The notes below the pieces were generated by a model. The model did no database searches. It saw only the letters and a program-made list of their open reading frames with translations, and had not been told where the DNA came from. The position numbers and the translations under genes are program-made. 64,000 nt of DNA from Mycobacterium parmense (GTDB lineage Bacteria; Actinomycetota; Actinomycetes; Mycobacteriales; Mycobacteriaceae): the NCBI RefSeq assembly GCF_010730575.1, contig NZ_AP022614.1, positions 1,984,001 through 2,048,000 of the forward strand, in the 5' to 3' direction. Position 1 is the stretch's first letter, and each line of letters begins with the position of its first letter. Positions 19,787-29,577 of the stretch are shown here, one piece after another.

Positions 19787-20224
19787 TTAGCTAACCGGGG
19801 TCAGCACGAACACCGGGATCTGGCGGTCGGTCTTCTTCTGGTAGTCGGCGTAGTCCGGGTAGGCCGCGACGGCCCGCTCCCACCAGGTGGCCTTCTCGTC
19901 ACCGAACACCTCGCGCGCGTCGTAATCGCGGGTGACGGGTCCGTCCTGCAGCTCGACCCGCGGATTCGCCTTGACGTTGTAATACCAGACGGGGTGCTTG
20001 GGAGCGCCGCCGAGCGACGCGACGATGGCGTACTCGCCGTCGTGCTCCACGCGCATCAGCGGGGTCTTGCGCAACTTGCCGGTCTTGGCCCCGATCGTGG
20101 TCAGCAGGATGATGGGCATGCCTCGCAGTTCGGCGGCCTCGGTTCCGCCGGATTCGGCGAATTTGTCGGCTTGTTCGCGGGACCAATCCCAGGGGCTCGG
20201 TGCGTATTCTCCAGAAAGCGGCAT
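19787..20224 (-). CDS. Deazaflavin (F420)-dependent nitroreductase family protein (Rv1558-like)
   Basis: 145 residues of the Ddn/DUF385 family, which binds coenzyme F420 and reduces quinones or nitro compounds. Typical are [40 protein letters not shown] and NPRVELQDG. Rv1558 next to ilvA is the expected orthologue. In M. tuberculosis its other neighbour is the mmpL6 region; here a TetR gene follows instead. It lies upstream of ilvA on the same strand with 32 bases between, so co-transcription with ilvA is possible. The physiological substrate is unknown. Confidence 0.9.
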   Translation of the reverse strand: MPLSGEYAPSPWDWSREQADKFAESGGTEAAELRGMPIILLTTIGAKTGKLRKTPLMRVEHDGEYAIVASLGGAPKHPVWYYNVKANPRVELQDGPVTRDYDAREVFGDEKATWWERAVAAYPDYADYQKKTDRQIPVFVLTPVS

Positions 20225-20269
20225 ACCCGAACTCTATGCGCATCGGCCAACTGACCGGCCGACCGATCG

Positions 20270-20827
20270 TCAGGGCGCGGGTCCCGTCAGGTAGCGCGCC
20301 AGCACCGGCCGCAACCACCCGATCAGCGTCGCGTCGTCCATCGCGGCCAGCGCCGGCACCCCGACGACGTGGCGGGCCATCGCGACGCCCAGCACCTGAG
20401 AGCCCACCATGGCGGCGCGCTCGGCGGCGCGGTCGGGGGTCACAGCGGCCAGCGCGGGGGCCACCTGCTCGACGAACACTCCCAGCAGCGTGTCGGCCGC
20501 GGTCCGGTTGCTCGCGGCGGCCCGCAGCAGCGGCAGGAAGGATCCGTGCGGGTCCCACACGCCGATGAACAGCGGCACCAGCACGTCGGCGATGCGGTCG
20601 GGGGCGACGCCGGAGAGGTCGGGGAAGTCAATCTCGAGCCGGGACACCGCGGCGAAGAGTTCTGCCTTGCTGCCGAAGTAGTGCATGACGAGCGCGGGAT
20701 CCACGCCGGCTTCCGACGCGATCGAGCGGATGGTGGTCCGCTCGAAGCCATGCGCGGCGAACTGGGCGCGCGCGACATTGAGAATCGTCTTGCTGGTGAC
20801 CCTGCCGTCGCGGGATTTCGGGGCCAT
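20270..20827 (-). CDS. TetR family repressor of the divergent monooxygenase gene
   Basis: 185 residues. The N-terminal helix-turn-helix is clear (FERTTIRSIASEAGVDPALVMHYFGSKAELF, residues about 29-60), and the C-terminal ligand domain is variable and Ala-rich. It is divergent from a flavin monooxygenase gene 116 bases away. Two similar 18-bp inverted repeats in this gap fit TetR operators. One ends only about 12 bases upstream of this gene's start codon, which suggests autoregulation as well as control of the monooxygenase. The inducer is probably an aromatic or hydrophobic compound (inference from the neighbour). Confidence 0.9.
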   Translation of the reverse strand: MAPKSRDGRVTSKTILNVARAQFAAHGFERTTIRSIASEAGVDPALVMHYFGSKAELFAAVSRLEIDFPDLSGVAPDRIADVLVPLFIGVWDPHGSFLPLLRAAASNRTAADTLLGVFVEQVAPALAAVTPDRAAERAAMVGSQVLGVAMARHVVGVPALAAMDDATLIGWLRPVLARYLTGPAP

Positions 20828-20838
20828 GCCGAAACTCT

Positions 20839-20856
20839 ATTCAACAACTGTTGACA
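20839..20856. promoter_or_regulatory. Candidate TetR operator O1
   Basis: ATTCAACAACTGTTGACA: arms TCAACA and TGTTGA around two bases. It shares the pattern CAAC-N3-TGTTGA with the second site at 20883-20900. It covers the -35 hexamer TTGACA (20851-20856) of the likely monooxygenase promoter and lies just upstream of the TetR start codon. Confidence 0.6.
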
Positions 20857-20879
20857 CCACCAGGCCGCGCGCCTAGCGT
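20851..20879 (+). promoter_or_regulatory. Predicted SigA-type promoter of the monooxygenase gene
   Basis: -35 TTGACA at 20851-20856 and -10 TAGCGT at 20874-20879 with a 17-base spacer. The -35 is a perfect consensus and the -10 keeps TA...T. Transcription would start near 20886, inside the second operator. Confidence 0.5.
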
Positions 20880-20882
20880 CTG

Positions 20883-20900
20883 TTTCAACGGTTGTTGAAA
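20883..20900. promoter_or_regulatory. Candidate TetR operator O2
   Basis: TTTCAACGGTTGTTGAAA: perfect 7-base arms (TTTCAAC/GTTGAAA) around four bases. Its centre is 44 bases (about four helical turns) from that of O1, so two dimers would sit on the same face of the helix on either side of the promoter. Confidence 0.6.
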
Positions 20901-20943
20901 TCACGGACACGATAGCCGCCCCCGACCCGGAGGGAGCGAACCC

Positions 20944-22389
20944 ATGCGCCAGTACGACGCCGACGTCCTGGTGATCGGAGCGGGCCCCACCGGCCTCACC
21001 GCCGCGGGCGACCTCGCCCGCGCCGGCCGATCGGTCACAGTGCTGGAACGCCGGCCGCACGAGAACCCGTCGAGCCGTGCGTTCGCCACCATGGCGCGCA
21101 CCCTGGAGGTGCTGGACGCCCGTGGGCTGGCCGACGACCTGCTGGCGCGGGGGCACCGCGCGCCCGGCATACGGCTGTTCGCGGGCGCCTACCTCGACCT
21201 GACCCAGCTGGACTCCGCCTACCCGTTCGTGCTGGTCACTCCGCAGACCAATGTCGACGCCGCGCTGTGCCGCTACGCGCTGGACCAGGGCGCCGGCATC
21301 CGCCGCGGGGTCGAGGTGATCGCACTCGACCAGGACGACACCGGCGTGACGGTCACCGCCCGGCCCCGGGACGACGACGACCCGGCACACCGGCAGACCT
21401 GGCGGGCCTCCTACGTCGTCGGCGCCGACGGCGCGCACAGCACGGTCCGGAGCCTGGTGGGCGCCGACTTTCCCGGCAAGACGGTGCTGACGTCGATGGT
21501 GCTGGCCGACGTCAAGCTGGCCCACGGGCCCCGCGGCGGCTTGACGGTGGGCACCACGCGCGAGGTGCTCGGATTCCTGGCACCCTACGAACGCCACGAC
21601 GCGGACGGCTCGTGGTATCGGGCCATGGTGTGGGACAGGGCTCATCAGGTGCCCGACACCGAGCCCGTCGACGACCCCGAGATCGTCGACACGCTCGCCC
21701 GCGCCATGCACGCCGATCTCGGCGTCGTCGACATCGGCTGGAAGTCACGCTTCCACTGCGACGAGCGGCAGGTCGCGCAGTACCGGCACGGCCGGGTGTT
21801 CCTGGCCGGGGACGCCGCGCACGTGCACTCCCCCATGGGCGGCCAGGGCATGAACACCGGCATCCAGGACGCGGCCAACCTGGGCTGGAAGCTCGACGCG
21901 GTGCTCCGCGGCGCCGACGACGGCCTGCTGGACACCTACCAGGATGAGCGCCATCCGATCGGCGAACGCGTGCTGTTGCAATCCGGACTCGTCGCGCGCG
22001 GCGCGACGCTGCACCCGCGTCCAGCCCTGTTCCTGCGAAATCTGTTGGCTCCCAATCTGCTTCGCATTCCCGCGGTACGCGACAGGGTAGCCGGCAGTTT
22101 CGCGGGCACGACGCTGCGCTACGGCCGACGTGGGCTGGTCGGCACCCGCGCCACCCAGATCCCGCTCGCGCAGGGGCGGTTGACCGAGCTGCAGCGCACA
22201 CCCGGTTTCGTGCTCGTGCGCGAGCGCGGCGCCCAGCCGCCCACCGCACCCGGGCTGTTGCAGGCCGAGCGGGCCGACGCCGGCCCGGCCGTGCTCGTGC
22301 GCCCCGACGGGTACATCGCGTGGGCCGGAGCGACGGCCGACGTCCCGGAGTGGGTCACCGCCCGCGATCCGGTTCCCGCCGTTCGTTAG
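20944..22389 (+). CDS. FAD-dependent aromatic-ring monooxygenase family protein
   Basis: 481 residues of the PheA/TfdB class A flavin monooxygenases, which hydroxylate phenolic or polyketide-like aromatic compounds with NAD(P)H and O2. All three FAD motifs are seen: GAGPTGLTAA at 12-21, GADGAHSTVR near 160 and GDAAHVHSPMGGQGMN near 295. The C-terminal thioredoxin-like domain of larger members is short or absent. The ribosome site GGAGGGAG is strong. The divergent TetR gene and twin operators suggest induction by substrate. Rifampicin-type monooxygenases belong to the same superfamily, but nothing here proves drug inactivation. Confidence 0.88.
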   Translation: MRQYDADVLVIGAGPTGLTAAGDLARAGRSVTVLERRPHENPSSRAFATMARTLEVLDARGLADDLLARGHRAPGIRLFAGAYLDLTQLDSAYPFVLVTPQTNVDAALCRYALDQGAGIRRGVEVIALDQDDTGVTVTARPRDDDDPAHRQTWRASYVVGADGAHSTVRSLVGADFPGKTVLTSMVLADVKLAHGPRGGLTVGTTREVLGFLAPYERHDADGSWYRAMVWDRAHQVPDTEPVDDPEIVDTLARAMHADLGVVDIGWKSRFHCDERQVAQYRHGRVFLAGDAAHVHSPMGGQGMNTGIQDAANLGWKLDAVLRGADDGLLDTYQDERHPIGERVLLQSGLVARGATLHPRPALFLRNLLAPNLLRIPAVRDRVAGSFAGTTLRYGRRGLVGTRATQIPLAQGRLTELQRTPGFVLVRERGAQPPTAPGLLQAERADAGPAVLVRPDGYIAWAGATADVPEWVTARDPVPAVR

Positions 22390-22397
22390 CCGCCGGG

Positions 22398-23198
22398 TCA
22401 GACGCTGGTGATGCCGCTGGCCAGCAACGAGGCGCCGGCCAGCACGAGAAGCGCCGCGAGGACCTGCCGGCGGCGGGGCCGCAGCCAGTCGTGCAGGAGC
22501 CGTAACAGCTCCTGGGTCCTCGACGGTGCGACAAGGTAGCTCACCAGGACAATCTCGACGATGGCGAGCGACCCGAGGACGAACGCGACGGCGGCGCACA
22601 CCTCGGTGCCGAAGGAGGCGCCCGAGGCCACTATCGGGGTGATGACGACTAGCAGCTGAAGCGGTGGGGTGACCGCGAAGGCGCCGAGAACCGCGGCCAC
22701 CCAGGTCGATCCGCTCTCCCAGGCGTCATGCGCCCGGCCGGACAGCCGCCGGATGACCGATCGGCGCCCCGTCTCGGTGTCCCGGCCGCGGCCCGCCAGC
22801 CACGAGATCGCGGCCGGAGTGCTCGAGCCCGGCACCGATGTCGACGCGCCGCCGCCCCGCGCCGGCACCGAAGCCCGTTGGCGCGCAACGAGACTGACCA
22901 CGATCGCGGTGGCAACCAGGAGCAGCAGCACGCCCATGACGACCTGGACGCGCCCGACGGCGGCGTCCGCCTTCGCACCCGGGGCCAGTAAGTCGGGCGC
23001 CAGAGTCGAGGCCAGGGGCGTGAACTGCAACAGCGTCAGCAGGCCGACCAGGACAGAAACGCTCACCACCATGGCCCCCGCCCAGTAGGCGATCAGGTTC
23101 TGCACCGGCCGCGGCCGCGAGATCAGCAGCAGCGTGACGCCGAGCCGCACCGCGTCGGGCGCGGTGAGCAGCGCCAGCACCAGCACCGAGCCCCACAT
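22398..23198 (-). CDS. Gap/Sap-family membrane protein (glycolipid addressing protein-like)
   Basis: A 266-residue protein with about six membrane segments, resembling the Gap family, whose founder is needed to export glycopeptidolipids. Alignment by eye with the second Gap protein at 59680-60438 shows the same opening (MWxxVL...DAVRLGVTLLLISR against MWTYVV...[14 protein letters not shown]). It also shows a shared NLIAYWAGAMV-type segment and a similar ending after a short cytoplasmic loop. ATG 23198 was chosen from this comparison; an upstream GTG-type frame to 23309 would add 37 unrelated residues. The middle loop (residues about 110-175) is long, Ser/Gly-rich and probably cytoplasmic. It lies alone beside the monooxygenase, far from the lipid locus. 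Confidence 0.8.
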   Translation of the reverse strand: MWGSVLVLALLTAPDAVRLGVTLLLISRPRPVQNLIAYWAGAMVVSVSVLVGLLTLLQFTPLASTLAPDLLAPGAKADAAVGRVQVVMGVLLLLVATAIVVSLVARQRASVPARGGGASTSVPGSSTPAAISWLAGRGRDTETGRRSVIRRLSGRAHDAWESGSTWVAAVLGAFAVTPPLQLLVVITPIVASGASFGTEVCAAVAFVLGSLAIVEIVLVSYLVAPSRTQELLRLLHDWLRPRRRQVLAALLVLAGASLLASGITSV

Positions 23199-23326
23199 GG
23201 CCGGAAACGCTACCGGAGAGCGCTCGAGGCTGAATCGGTTCGCAGCGCAGGTCCTCGGGCCGGTGGCGGGCCCCGCGGGGTCAGGGCCGCGAGACTTATC
23301 AGTGCGCATCCGAGTAAGTTCCGGTT

Positions 23327-23509
23327 ATGGGTCCCGGGCAAAGAGTCGACGCGCTGTCGCCGCTGCGCCAGGGGCGATCCAGCAAAGCCGCCCCGGCGCC
23401 CGTGCCCGAGGTGGCGCCGTCGTCGGGCTGGTCGCGGTTTGCGACCGGGATTTCCGGGAAGTTGAAGGCCGGCGCCCGCGAAGCGCGGATTCTGCGTCAC
23501 CGGTTCTGA
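23327..23509 (+). CDS. Small hypothetical protein upstream of amidohydrolase
   Basis: A 60-residue basic protein (pI high, ending ARILRHRF). Third codon positions are strongly G/C (roughly four in five), as in true genes here, and the frame ends 27 bases before the amidohydrolase start. No domain is recognised and there is no strong ribosome site. It could be a small protein translated ahead of the amidohydrolase or chance in high-GC DNA. Confidence 0.4.
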   Translation: MGPGQRVDALSPLRQGRSSKAAPAPVPEVAPSSGWSRFATGISGKLKAGAREARILRHRF

Positions 23510-23536
23510 CCAACCCGCTGGAAAGGGTGGACGACC

Positions 23537-24775
23537 ATGACCGCGACGCTCATCACCGGTGCCGACGTGTGGGACGGGATCTCCGAACGCGCGCAGCGGC
23601 GACAGGTGCTGGTCGTCGACGGCCGCATCCAGCGGGTGGGCGACACCATCGAGCCGCCGGCCGGTGCGAAGGTGGTCGACCTGCCGGGCCACACCCTGAC
23701 GCCGGGGTTCATGGACTGCCACACCCACGTCACGTTGGCGCCGCCGTTCGGCCCGGGCGCCGCCTCGCACTCCAGCGTCAGCAACGCCCTGAACGCGCTG
23801 CCGGTCCTGCGGGCCATCCTGATGAACGGGTTCACCACGGTGCGCGACCTCGCCTGCGCCGACGTCGACTACCCGACGATCGACCTGCGCAACGCGGTCG
23901 CGGCCGGCGTCATCGAGGGCCCGCGGATGCTGGTGGCGCCGCACATGATCTCCGCGCGCGGCGGCCACGGCGATTTCAGCGCAATGGTCGCCGGCCAGTA
24001 TCAGGGCCGGCGCCGCGCGCTGGAGTTGGCGGCGGCGGACGGTGAGGACGAGATCCGCACGCGGGTGCGCCAGGAGGTCCGCGCCGGCGCCGACTGGATC
24101 AAGTTCGCCGCCACCGGCGGCTTCGCCACTCCCTCCGACGAGCCGGCCCACGCCACCTACAGTCAGCGGGAAATGGATGTGCTGGTGGCGACTGCCGCCG
24201 ACCTCGACATCCCGGTCACTCCGCACAGTTACGGCGACGAGGGCATCCGGCGCGCGGTGCGCGCCGGGGTGCGCAGCGTCGAACACGGAAACCTGGCGTC
24301 GGCGGACACGCTGCGGATGATGGAGGACCATGGGGTGTTCCTGGTCCCCACCCAGTACGCGGTGCTGTCCGGCGCCCGGCGCAGTGACGACGACAGCTAC
24401 TGGGACGCGCTGCCGGAGTACACCCGCCGCAAGGTGCGGCGATACCGGCCGGCGTTGTTGAACGCCGCCGAGCGGCTGGCGGCGAGCAACGTGCGGGTCG
24501 CATTTGGCACCGACGCGGGAATGTTTCCGCACCACGAGAATTGGCGCGAGTTCCCGACGATGGTGTCCACCGGCATCACGCCGCTGCGTGCGCTGCGGGC
24601 GGCCACCAGCGTCGCCGCCGAACTGCTCCGGCTGGACGACCTCGGGGCGATCGCCGAGGGCAAGATCGCCGACCTGGTGGCCATGCCGGGTGATCCCTTC
24701 GCCGACATCGACGTCACCGGCCTCGTCGACTTCGTGATGAAAGAGGGCGTGATCTACAAAAGCCCGGCCGCCTGA
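23537..24775 (+). CDS. Amidohydrolase family protein
   Basis: A 412-residue metal-dependent hydrolase of the imidazolonepropionase/prolidase-like amidohydrolase group. It has the metal-binding HTH in MDCHTHVTLAP (residues about 55-65), a lysine in WIKFAATGG that may be carboxylated, His residues in VTPHSYGD and SVEHGNL, and the late Asp in VAFGTDAGMFPHHE. The ending GKIADLVAMPGDPFADI is typical. Substrate unknown; members cleave cyclic amides, dipeptides or mycotoxins. The ribosome site is AAAGGG at about -9. Its stop lies just before the convergent VOC gene. Confidence 0.88.
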   Translation: MTATLITGADVWDGISERAQRRQVLVVDGRIQRVGDTIEPPAGAKVVDLPGHTLTPGFMDCHTHVTLAPPFGPGAASHSSVSNALNALPVLRAILMNGFTTVRDLACADVDYPTIDLRNAVAAGVIEGPRMLVAPHMISARGGHGDFSAMVAGQYQGRRRALELAAADGEDEIRTRVRQEVRAGADWIKFAATGGFATPSDEPAHATYSQREMDVLVATAADLDIPVTPHSYGDEGIRRAVRAGVRSVEHGNLASADTLRMMEDHGVFLVPTQYAVLSGARRSDDDSYWDALPEYTRRKVRRYRPALLNAAERLAASNVRVAFGTDAGMFPHHENWREFPTMVSTGITPLRALRAATSVAAELLRLDDLGAIAEGKIADLVAMPGDPFADIDVTGLVDFVMKEGVIYKSPAA

Positions 24776-24779
24776 CCAG

Positions 24780-25244
24780 TCAGCCGCCGGGGCGCCAGAG
24801 CTGCAGCGTGCTGGTGATCCCGGCGGGCAACTCCAGCAGCTCGATGGGCGTGCCGTCGGGGTCGTGAATGAAGAACATCCGGACGCCGCCGATGTCGACG
24901 GGCGGCTCGGCCCGAACCTCGGGGTGCTCGCGTCGCACTCTCTCGTAGGCGGCGTCGAGGTCGTCGACCCGGAACGACACGTTCGTGTAGCCCAGGTGCG
25001 GGCCGCCCGGGGTTTTCGGCAACGCCCCCAGCGACAGCAACTCGACCATGGCGCCGCCGATCAACCCGCCCACCATGCGGCCCTGCCGCGCGGCCCCACC
25101 GGTTACCGAATCCAGCGCCGCCCCTTCGAGTTCGACGTCGAAGACGACGTCCATGCCCAGCACCGCCCGGTAGAACGCGACGGACGCCGCCATGTCGGAG
25201 ACGCCGACACACACGTGGGAGAAATTCTGCACGGGCAGGCTCAT
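24780..25244 (-). CDS. VOC (glyoxalase-fold) family protein
   Basis: 154 residues with two beta-alpha-beta-beta-beta units of the vicinal-oxygen-chelate fold: an opening FSHVCVGVSDMAASVAFYRAVLGM and a closing MFFIHDPDGTPIELLELP. The metal ligands of the fold would be His10, a central Glu (MVELLS) and Glu in PIELLEL. The reaction is unknown. A strong AAAGGAG lies 5 bases before the ATG. It is convergent with the amidohydrolase, and downstream of dnaE1 on the same strand with a hairpin between. Confidence 0.8.
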   Translation of the reverse strand: MSLPVQNFSHVCVGVSDMAASVAFYRAVLGMDVVFDVELEGAALDSVTGGAARQGRMVGGLIGGAMVELLSLGALPKTPGGPHLGYTNVSFRVDDLDAAYERVRREHPEVRAEPPVDIGGVRMFFIHDPDGTPIELLELPAGITSTLQLWRPGG

Positions 25245-25270
25245 GGATGCTCCTTTGCGCTCACGAAACC

Positions 25271-25334
25271 CCGCGAGAGGGCGTGTCTGTACGCCGACAC
25301 GCCGTGAACACGCTACATTTGCGCGCCCTCGCGG
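25271..25334. terminator. Palindromic hairpin after dnaE1
   Basis: Outer arms CCGCGAG (25271-25277) and CTCGCGG (25328-25334), extended by GGGCG/CGCCC-type pairing. An inner perfect stem GCGTGTC/GACACGC lies at 25281-25287 and 25296-25302. It begins about 12 bases beyond the dnaE1 stop, so it probably ends that transcript. It shares the CCGCGAGA opening with the hairpins near 42.5, 43.4 and 46.9 kb. Confidence 0.5.
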
Positions 25335-25346
25335 CCAACCGGCCGG

Positions 25347-28300
25347 TCAGCCGCCCAGGCAGCCCGGCCCGAGCAGCTCCTTCAGGTCGCCCATCAGCGC
25401 CGGCGATGGCGTGACGCGCAGCGAGGCGTCCAGCTCGAGCGTGGTGATCCGGTCGCCGCTGATGAGCCGCAGATGCACCTGCGAGGTCCCCGGATGCCGG
25501 GCCAGCACCTGCTTGAGAGCGCTCACCTTGTCGATCGTGCACTGCCGGGTGGGTAGGCTGACCGCCAGTGGCCGGTTCACCTGAGCGCTCGAAAAGTCCG
25601 GCACCACAAGCTCGTTGGCGATGAGCGAGATACGGTCGTCGCGGATCGCGACCTTCGCGTTGACCAGCACCACCGCATCGTCGGCGATGTCGGCGCCATA
25701 GGTCGAGTAGGCGTGCGGGAAGAACATCACCTCGATACCACCGGTGAGGTCCTCCAATTGCGCCGACGCCCAGGGCATTCCGTTCTTGTTCACCCGCCGG
25801 TTCACCGAGGCGAGGATGCCACCCACCCGCACCTGGGTCTCGTTGGCCACGTCGCCGTCCAGGATGGCCGGGATCTGGGTGTCCACCTGGGCGGCCAGCA
25901 GGTGCGCGACGCCGTTGAGCGGGTGCCCCGACACGTAGAGGCCCAGCATCTCGCGCTCGAGGGCCAGCTTGTGCTTGTCCTCCCACTCGTCGTCGGGAAC
26001 CTTGATGGTGAACACCGCTTCGGTGCAACCGTCATCGCCGCCGAACAGGTCGAACTGCCCCATCGCCTCGGCCTTCTTGGTGCCCAGCACCGAGTCGACG
26101 GCGTCGGTGTGCACGAGGAACAGGCCCTTGCGGGCATGGCCGAGGGAATCGAACGCGCCGGCCTTGATCAGCGACTCGGTGACCTTCTTGTTGCAGGCCG
26201 AGATGTCGATCTTGTTCAGGTAGTCCGAGAAATCGGTGAATTTGCCCTTGCCGCTTCGGGTTTGGATCAGGGAACTCACCACGTTGGCACCGACGTTGCG
26301 CACCGCACCCAGCCCGAAGCGGATGTCCTGGCCCACCGAGGCGAAGTTCACCAGGGACTCGTTGACGTCGGGCGGCAGCACGGTGATGCCGAGCTTGCGG
26401 CAGTCGGCCAGATACACCGCGGCCTTGTCCTTGTCGTCACCCACCGACGTCAGCAGGCCGGCCATGTACTCGGCCGGGTAGTTGGCCTTCAGGTACGCGG
26501 TCCAGTACGACACCAGCCCGTACCCGGCGGCGTGCGATTTGTTGAACGCGTACCCGGCGAACGGAAGGATGGTGTCCCACAACGCTTTCACGGCTTTTTC
26601 GGAGAAGCCGTTGGCGGTCATGCCCTCGTAGAAGCCCTTGTACTCGGCTTCCAGCACCTCGAGCTTCTTCTTGCCCATCGCCTTGCGCAGCGCATCGGCC
26701 TTGCCCATCGTGTAGGAGGCGACCTTCTGGGCGATGAACATGATCTGCTCTTGGTAGACGATCAATCCGTATGTCTCGGACAGGATCTCGCGTAGCGGCT
26801 CCTCGAGCTCCGGGTGGATCGGCTTGATGGCCTGCCGGTTGTTCTTGCGGTCGGCGTAGTCGTTGTGGGCATTCATGCCCATCGGCCCGGGGCGGTAGAG
26901 GGCCAGCACGGCGACGATGTCGTTGAACTCGGTGGGCTGCATCCGGCGCAGCAGGTCGCGCATCGGGCCGCCGTCGAGCTGGAACACCCCGAGCGTGTCG
27001 CCGCGGCCCAGCAGCTCGTAGGTGGGCTTGTCATCCAGCGGCACCGACTCGAGGTCGAGGTCGATCCCCCGGTTGGCCTTGATGTTCTCCAGCGCGTCGC
27101 CGATGATCGTCAGGTTGCGCAGGCCCAGGAAGTCCATCTTCAGCAGGCCGATGGCCTCACACGACGGGTAGTCCCAGCCGGTGATGATGGCGCCGTCCTG
27201 CGGACGCTTCCACAGCGGGATGGCCTCGGTGAGCGGCTCGCTGCTCATGATCACCGCGCAGGCGTGCACGCCGGCGTTGCGGATCAGGCCCTCCAGCCCG
27301 CGCGCGGTCTGGTAGATGGTGCGCACGTCGGGATCGGTCTCGATCAGGCCGCGGACCTCGGCGGCCTCCTTGTAGCGCTCGTGGTTCGGATCGGTGATGC
27401 CCGACAGCGGGATGTCCTTGGCCATGATTGGCGGCGGCAAGGCCTTGGTGATCCGGTCGGCGATGGCGAAGCCGGGCTGGCCGTAGTGGATGCGCGCCGA
27501 GTCCTTCAGCGCGGCCTTGGTTTTGATGGTGCCGAAGGTGATCACCTGAGCCACCCGGTCGGAGCCCCACTTGTCGGCGGCGTAGCGCACCATCTCGCCG
27601 CGCCTGCGGTCGTCGAAGTCGATGTCGATATCGGGGGCCGACGGGCGTTCGGGGTTGAGGAACCGCTCGAACAGCAGGCCGTGCGGGATGGGGTCGATGT
27701 TGGTGATGCCCAGCGCGTAGGCCACCAGCGAACCCGCCGCCGAGCCGCGGCCCGGTCCCACCCGGATGTCGACCGAGCGCGCGTAGTTGATCAGGTCCGC
27801 GACGATCAGGAAGTAGGACGGGAAACCCTTGTCGCAGATGACCTTGATCTCGTACTCGGCCCGGTCGATGTAGTCCTGGCCGACGCCCGACGGGAACCGG
27901 CGCCGCAGTCCCGCCAGTACCTCGTGATGCAGCCAGGACGCCTGATCGTGGCCCTCGGGCACCGGGAAGATCGGCATCCGGTCGCGCGGTTCCCACACGT
28001 CGGCGTAGGACTGCACCCGCTCGGCGATCAGCAGCGTGGAGTCGCACGCGCCGGCCACCTCGCCGTCCCAGATCTGGCGCATCTCGGCGGCCGACTTCAG
28101 GTAGTAGCCGTCGCCGTCGAACTTGAAGCGGTTCGGGTCCGACAGCGTCTTGCCGGTCTGCACGCACAGCAGCGCCTCGTGGTTGTGCGCGGCGTCGCGG
28201 GTGACGTAGTGGCAGTCGTTGGTGGCCAGTGGCGGGATGCCGAGCTTGCGGCCGATTTCCAGCAGGCCCTCGCGGACCCGCTGCTCGATGGACAGCCCGT

Positions 28301-28880
28301 GGTCCATCAACTCCAGGAAGTAGTTGTGGGCGCCGAAGATCTCGCGCCACTTCGCGGCCGATTCCAGCGCCTCGCGCTCCTGGCCCAGCCGCAGCCGGGT
28401 TTGCACCTCTCCCGACGGGCACCCCGTCGTGGCGATGATGCCGGTGGAGTTCTCGGCGATCAGCTCGGCGTCCATCCGCGACCACTTGCCGAGCTGGCCC
28501 TCGAAGGACGCCAGCGAGGACAGCTTGAACAGGTTGCGCAGGCCGGTGGCGTTCTCGGCCACCATCGTCAGGTGCGTGTAGGAGCCGCTGCCCGAGACGT
28601 CGTCGGACTTCTGGCCGGGGTCGCCCCACAGGATCCGTCGGGTGTCGAAGCGTGAAGCGGGGGCGATGTAGGCCTCGACACCGATGATCGGCTTGATTCC
28701 GGCCTTCGCGGCGGCGTTGTAGAACTCGCTCGCGCCGAACATGTTTCCGTGGTCGGTCATGCCGACCGCCGGCATGCCCAGGCGTTCCACCTCGGCCAGC
28801 ATCGGCGTGATCTTCGCGGCACCGTCCAGCATCGAGTACTCGGTGTGGTTGTGCAGGTGCACGAAGGAGGATTGGTTCAT
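25347..28880 (-). CDS. dnaE1: DNA polymerase III alpha subunit, replicative
   Basis: The main replicative polymerase, 1177 residues (M. tuberculosis DnaE1 has 1184). The N-terminal PHP domain (about 1-280) keeps its metal-binding residues ([30 protein letters not shown]); in mycobacteria this domain is the proofreading 3'-5' exonuclease. The palm carries the catalytic acidic cluster PDIDIDFDD near residue 416. Further on are the fingers ([30 protein letters not shown]), an OB fold ([18 protein letters not shown]) and the C-terminal tau-binding region. The ATG at 28880 is chosen because the protein then begins like orthologues; the frame runs on to 29264 without homology. It is divergent from a TetR gene 100 bases away. 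Confidence 0.98.
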   Translation of the reverse strand: MNQSSFVHLHNHTEYSMLDGAAKITPMLAEVERLGMPAVGMTDHGNMFGASEFYNAAAKAGIKPIIGVEAYIAPASRFDTRRILWGDPGQKSDDVSGSGSYTHLTMVAENATGLRNLFKLSSLASFEGQLGKWSRMDAELIAENSTGIIATTGCPSGEVQTRLRLGQEREALESAAKWREIFGAHNYFLELMDHGLSIEQRVREGLLEIGRKLGIPPLATNDCHYVTRDAAHNHEALLCVQTGKTLSDPNRFKFDGDGYYLKSAAEMRQIWDGEVAGACDSTLLIAERVQSYADVWEPRDRMPIFPVPEGHDQASWLHHEVLAGLRRRFPSGVGQDYIDRAEYEIKVICDKGFPSYFLIVADLINYARSVDIRVGPGRGSAAGSLVAYALGITNIDPIPHGLLFERFLNPERPSAPDIDIDFDDRRRGEMVRYAADKWGSDRVAQVITFGTIKTKAALKDSARIHYGQPGFAIADRITKALPPPIMAKDIPLSGITDPNHERYKEAAEVRGLIETDPDVRTIYQTARGLEGLIRNAGVHACAVIMSSEPLTEAIPLWKRPQDGAIITGWDYPSCEAIGLLKMDFLGLRNLTIIGDALENIKANRGIDLDLESVPLDDKPTYELLGRGDTLGVFQLDGGPMRDLLRRMQPTEFNDIVAVLALYRPGPMGMNAHNDYADRKNNRQAIKPIHPELEEPLREILSETYGLIVYQEQIMFIAQKVASYTMGKADALRKAMGKKKLEVLEAEYKGFYEGMTANGFSEKAVKALWDTILPFAGYAFNKSHAAGYGLVSYWTAYLKANYPAEYMAGLLTSVGDDKDKAAVYLADCRKLGITVLPPDVNESLVNFASVGQDIRFGLGAVRNVGANVVSSLIQTRSGKGKFTDFSDYLNKIDISACNKKVTESLIKAGAFDSLGHARKGLFLVHTDAVDSVLGTKKAEAMGQFDLFGGDDGCTEAVFTIKVPDDEWEDKHKLALEREMLGLYVSGHPLNGVAHLLAAQVDTQIPAILDGDVANETQVRVGGILASVNRRVNKNGMPWASAQLEDLTGGIEVMFFPHAYSTYGADIADDAVVLVNAKVAIRDDRISLIANELVVPDFSSAQVNRPLAVSLPTRQCTIDKVSALKQVLARHPGTSQVHLRLISGDRITTLELDASLRVTPSPALMGDLKELLGPGCLGG

Positions 28881-28980
28881 AGGGACGCCAGTGTATGACT
28901 CAGCACCGACGCGTTGCGGGCGTGTCGCGAAGTGTGTCTTGCGCTCCGCCGGCGGCCGTATGGAATCTAAGGTGGGCGCT

Positions 28981-29577
28981 ATGAGTGAGGCCGACGAGTG
29001 GTCCGCCGATGCGTCGCCATGGTCGGCACGGGAGTCCGAGCTGCTCGCGGTGACCCTGCGCCTGCTGCAGGAGCACGGGTACGAGCGGCTGACGGTCGAC
29101 GCGGTGGCCGGCGCCGCCCACGCCAGCAAGGCCACGGTGTACCGGCACTGGCCGTCGAAGGCCGAACTGGTGCTGGCCGCCTTCATCGACGGCATCCGCG
29201 AGGTGGCGGTCCCGCCGAACACCGGGACGTTGCGGGGCGATCTGCTGGCCGTGGGCGAGAACATCTGCCTGCAGGCGCATCAGCACGCCGGCACCATCCG
29301 GGCCGTGCTGGTCGCGGTCTCGCGGCACCCCGCGCTCAACGACGCTCTGCAGCATCAGTTCCTGGATCAGCGCAAGGCCCTCGTCCGGCACATCATGCGG
29401 CAGGCCGTCGAGCGAGGGGAGATCGCCGAGTCCGCGGCCACCGAGGAGCTGTGGGACCTGCTGCCGGGATACCTCATCTACCGGTCCATCATTCCCGGCC
29501 GGCCGCCCACCCGCGAGACGGTGCAGACCCTGGTCGACGGCTTCCTGATGCCCGGCCTCACCCGACCGGCCGAGTAG
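28981..29577 (+). CDS. TetR family regulator upstream of mmpS-mmpL
   Basis: 198 residues with a clear helix-turn-helix ([31 protein letters not shown], about residues 35-65) and a C-terminal domain with [16 protein letters not shown], common in this subgroup. ATG 28981 is used because AAGGTGG lies about 5 bases upstream; the frame extends earlier but overlaps dnaE1. It ends 129 bases before mmpS in the same direction and probably controls that pair. In M. tuberculosis Rv1556 (TetR) stands beside the mmpS6/mmpL6 locus, so this may be the same unit at a different place (inference). Confidence 0.9.
   Translation: MSEADEWSADASPWSARESELLAVTLRLLQEHGYERLTVDAVAGAAHASKATVYRHWPSKAELVLAAFIDGIREVAVPPNTGTLRGDLLAVGENICLQAHQHAGTIRAVLVAVSRHPALNDALQHQFLDQRKALVRHIMRQAVERGEIAESAATEELWDLLPGYLIYRSIIPGRPPTRETVQTLVDGFLMPGLTRPAE

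Noticed and set aside
20944..22389. Calling the monooxygenase a rifampicin monooxygenase
   Set aside because: It has the shared FAD motifs of the superfamily only; nothing specific to drug inactivation can be read from the sequence.
26814..28655. 613-codon open frame opposite dnaE1
   Set aside because: Shadow of the dnaE1 coding strand; low-complexity Val/Gly/His/Arg composition and no motif.
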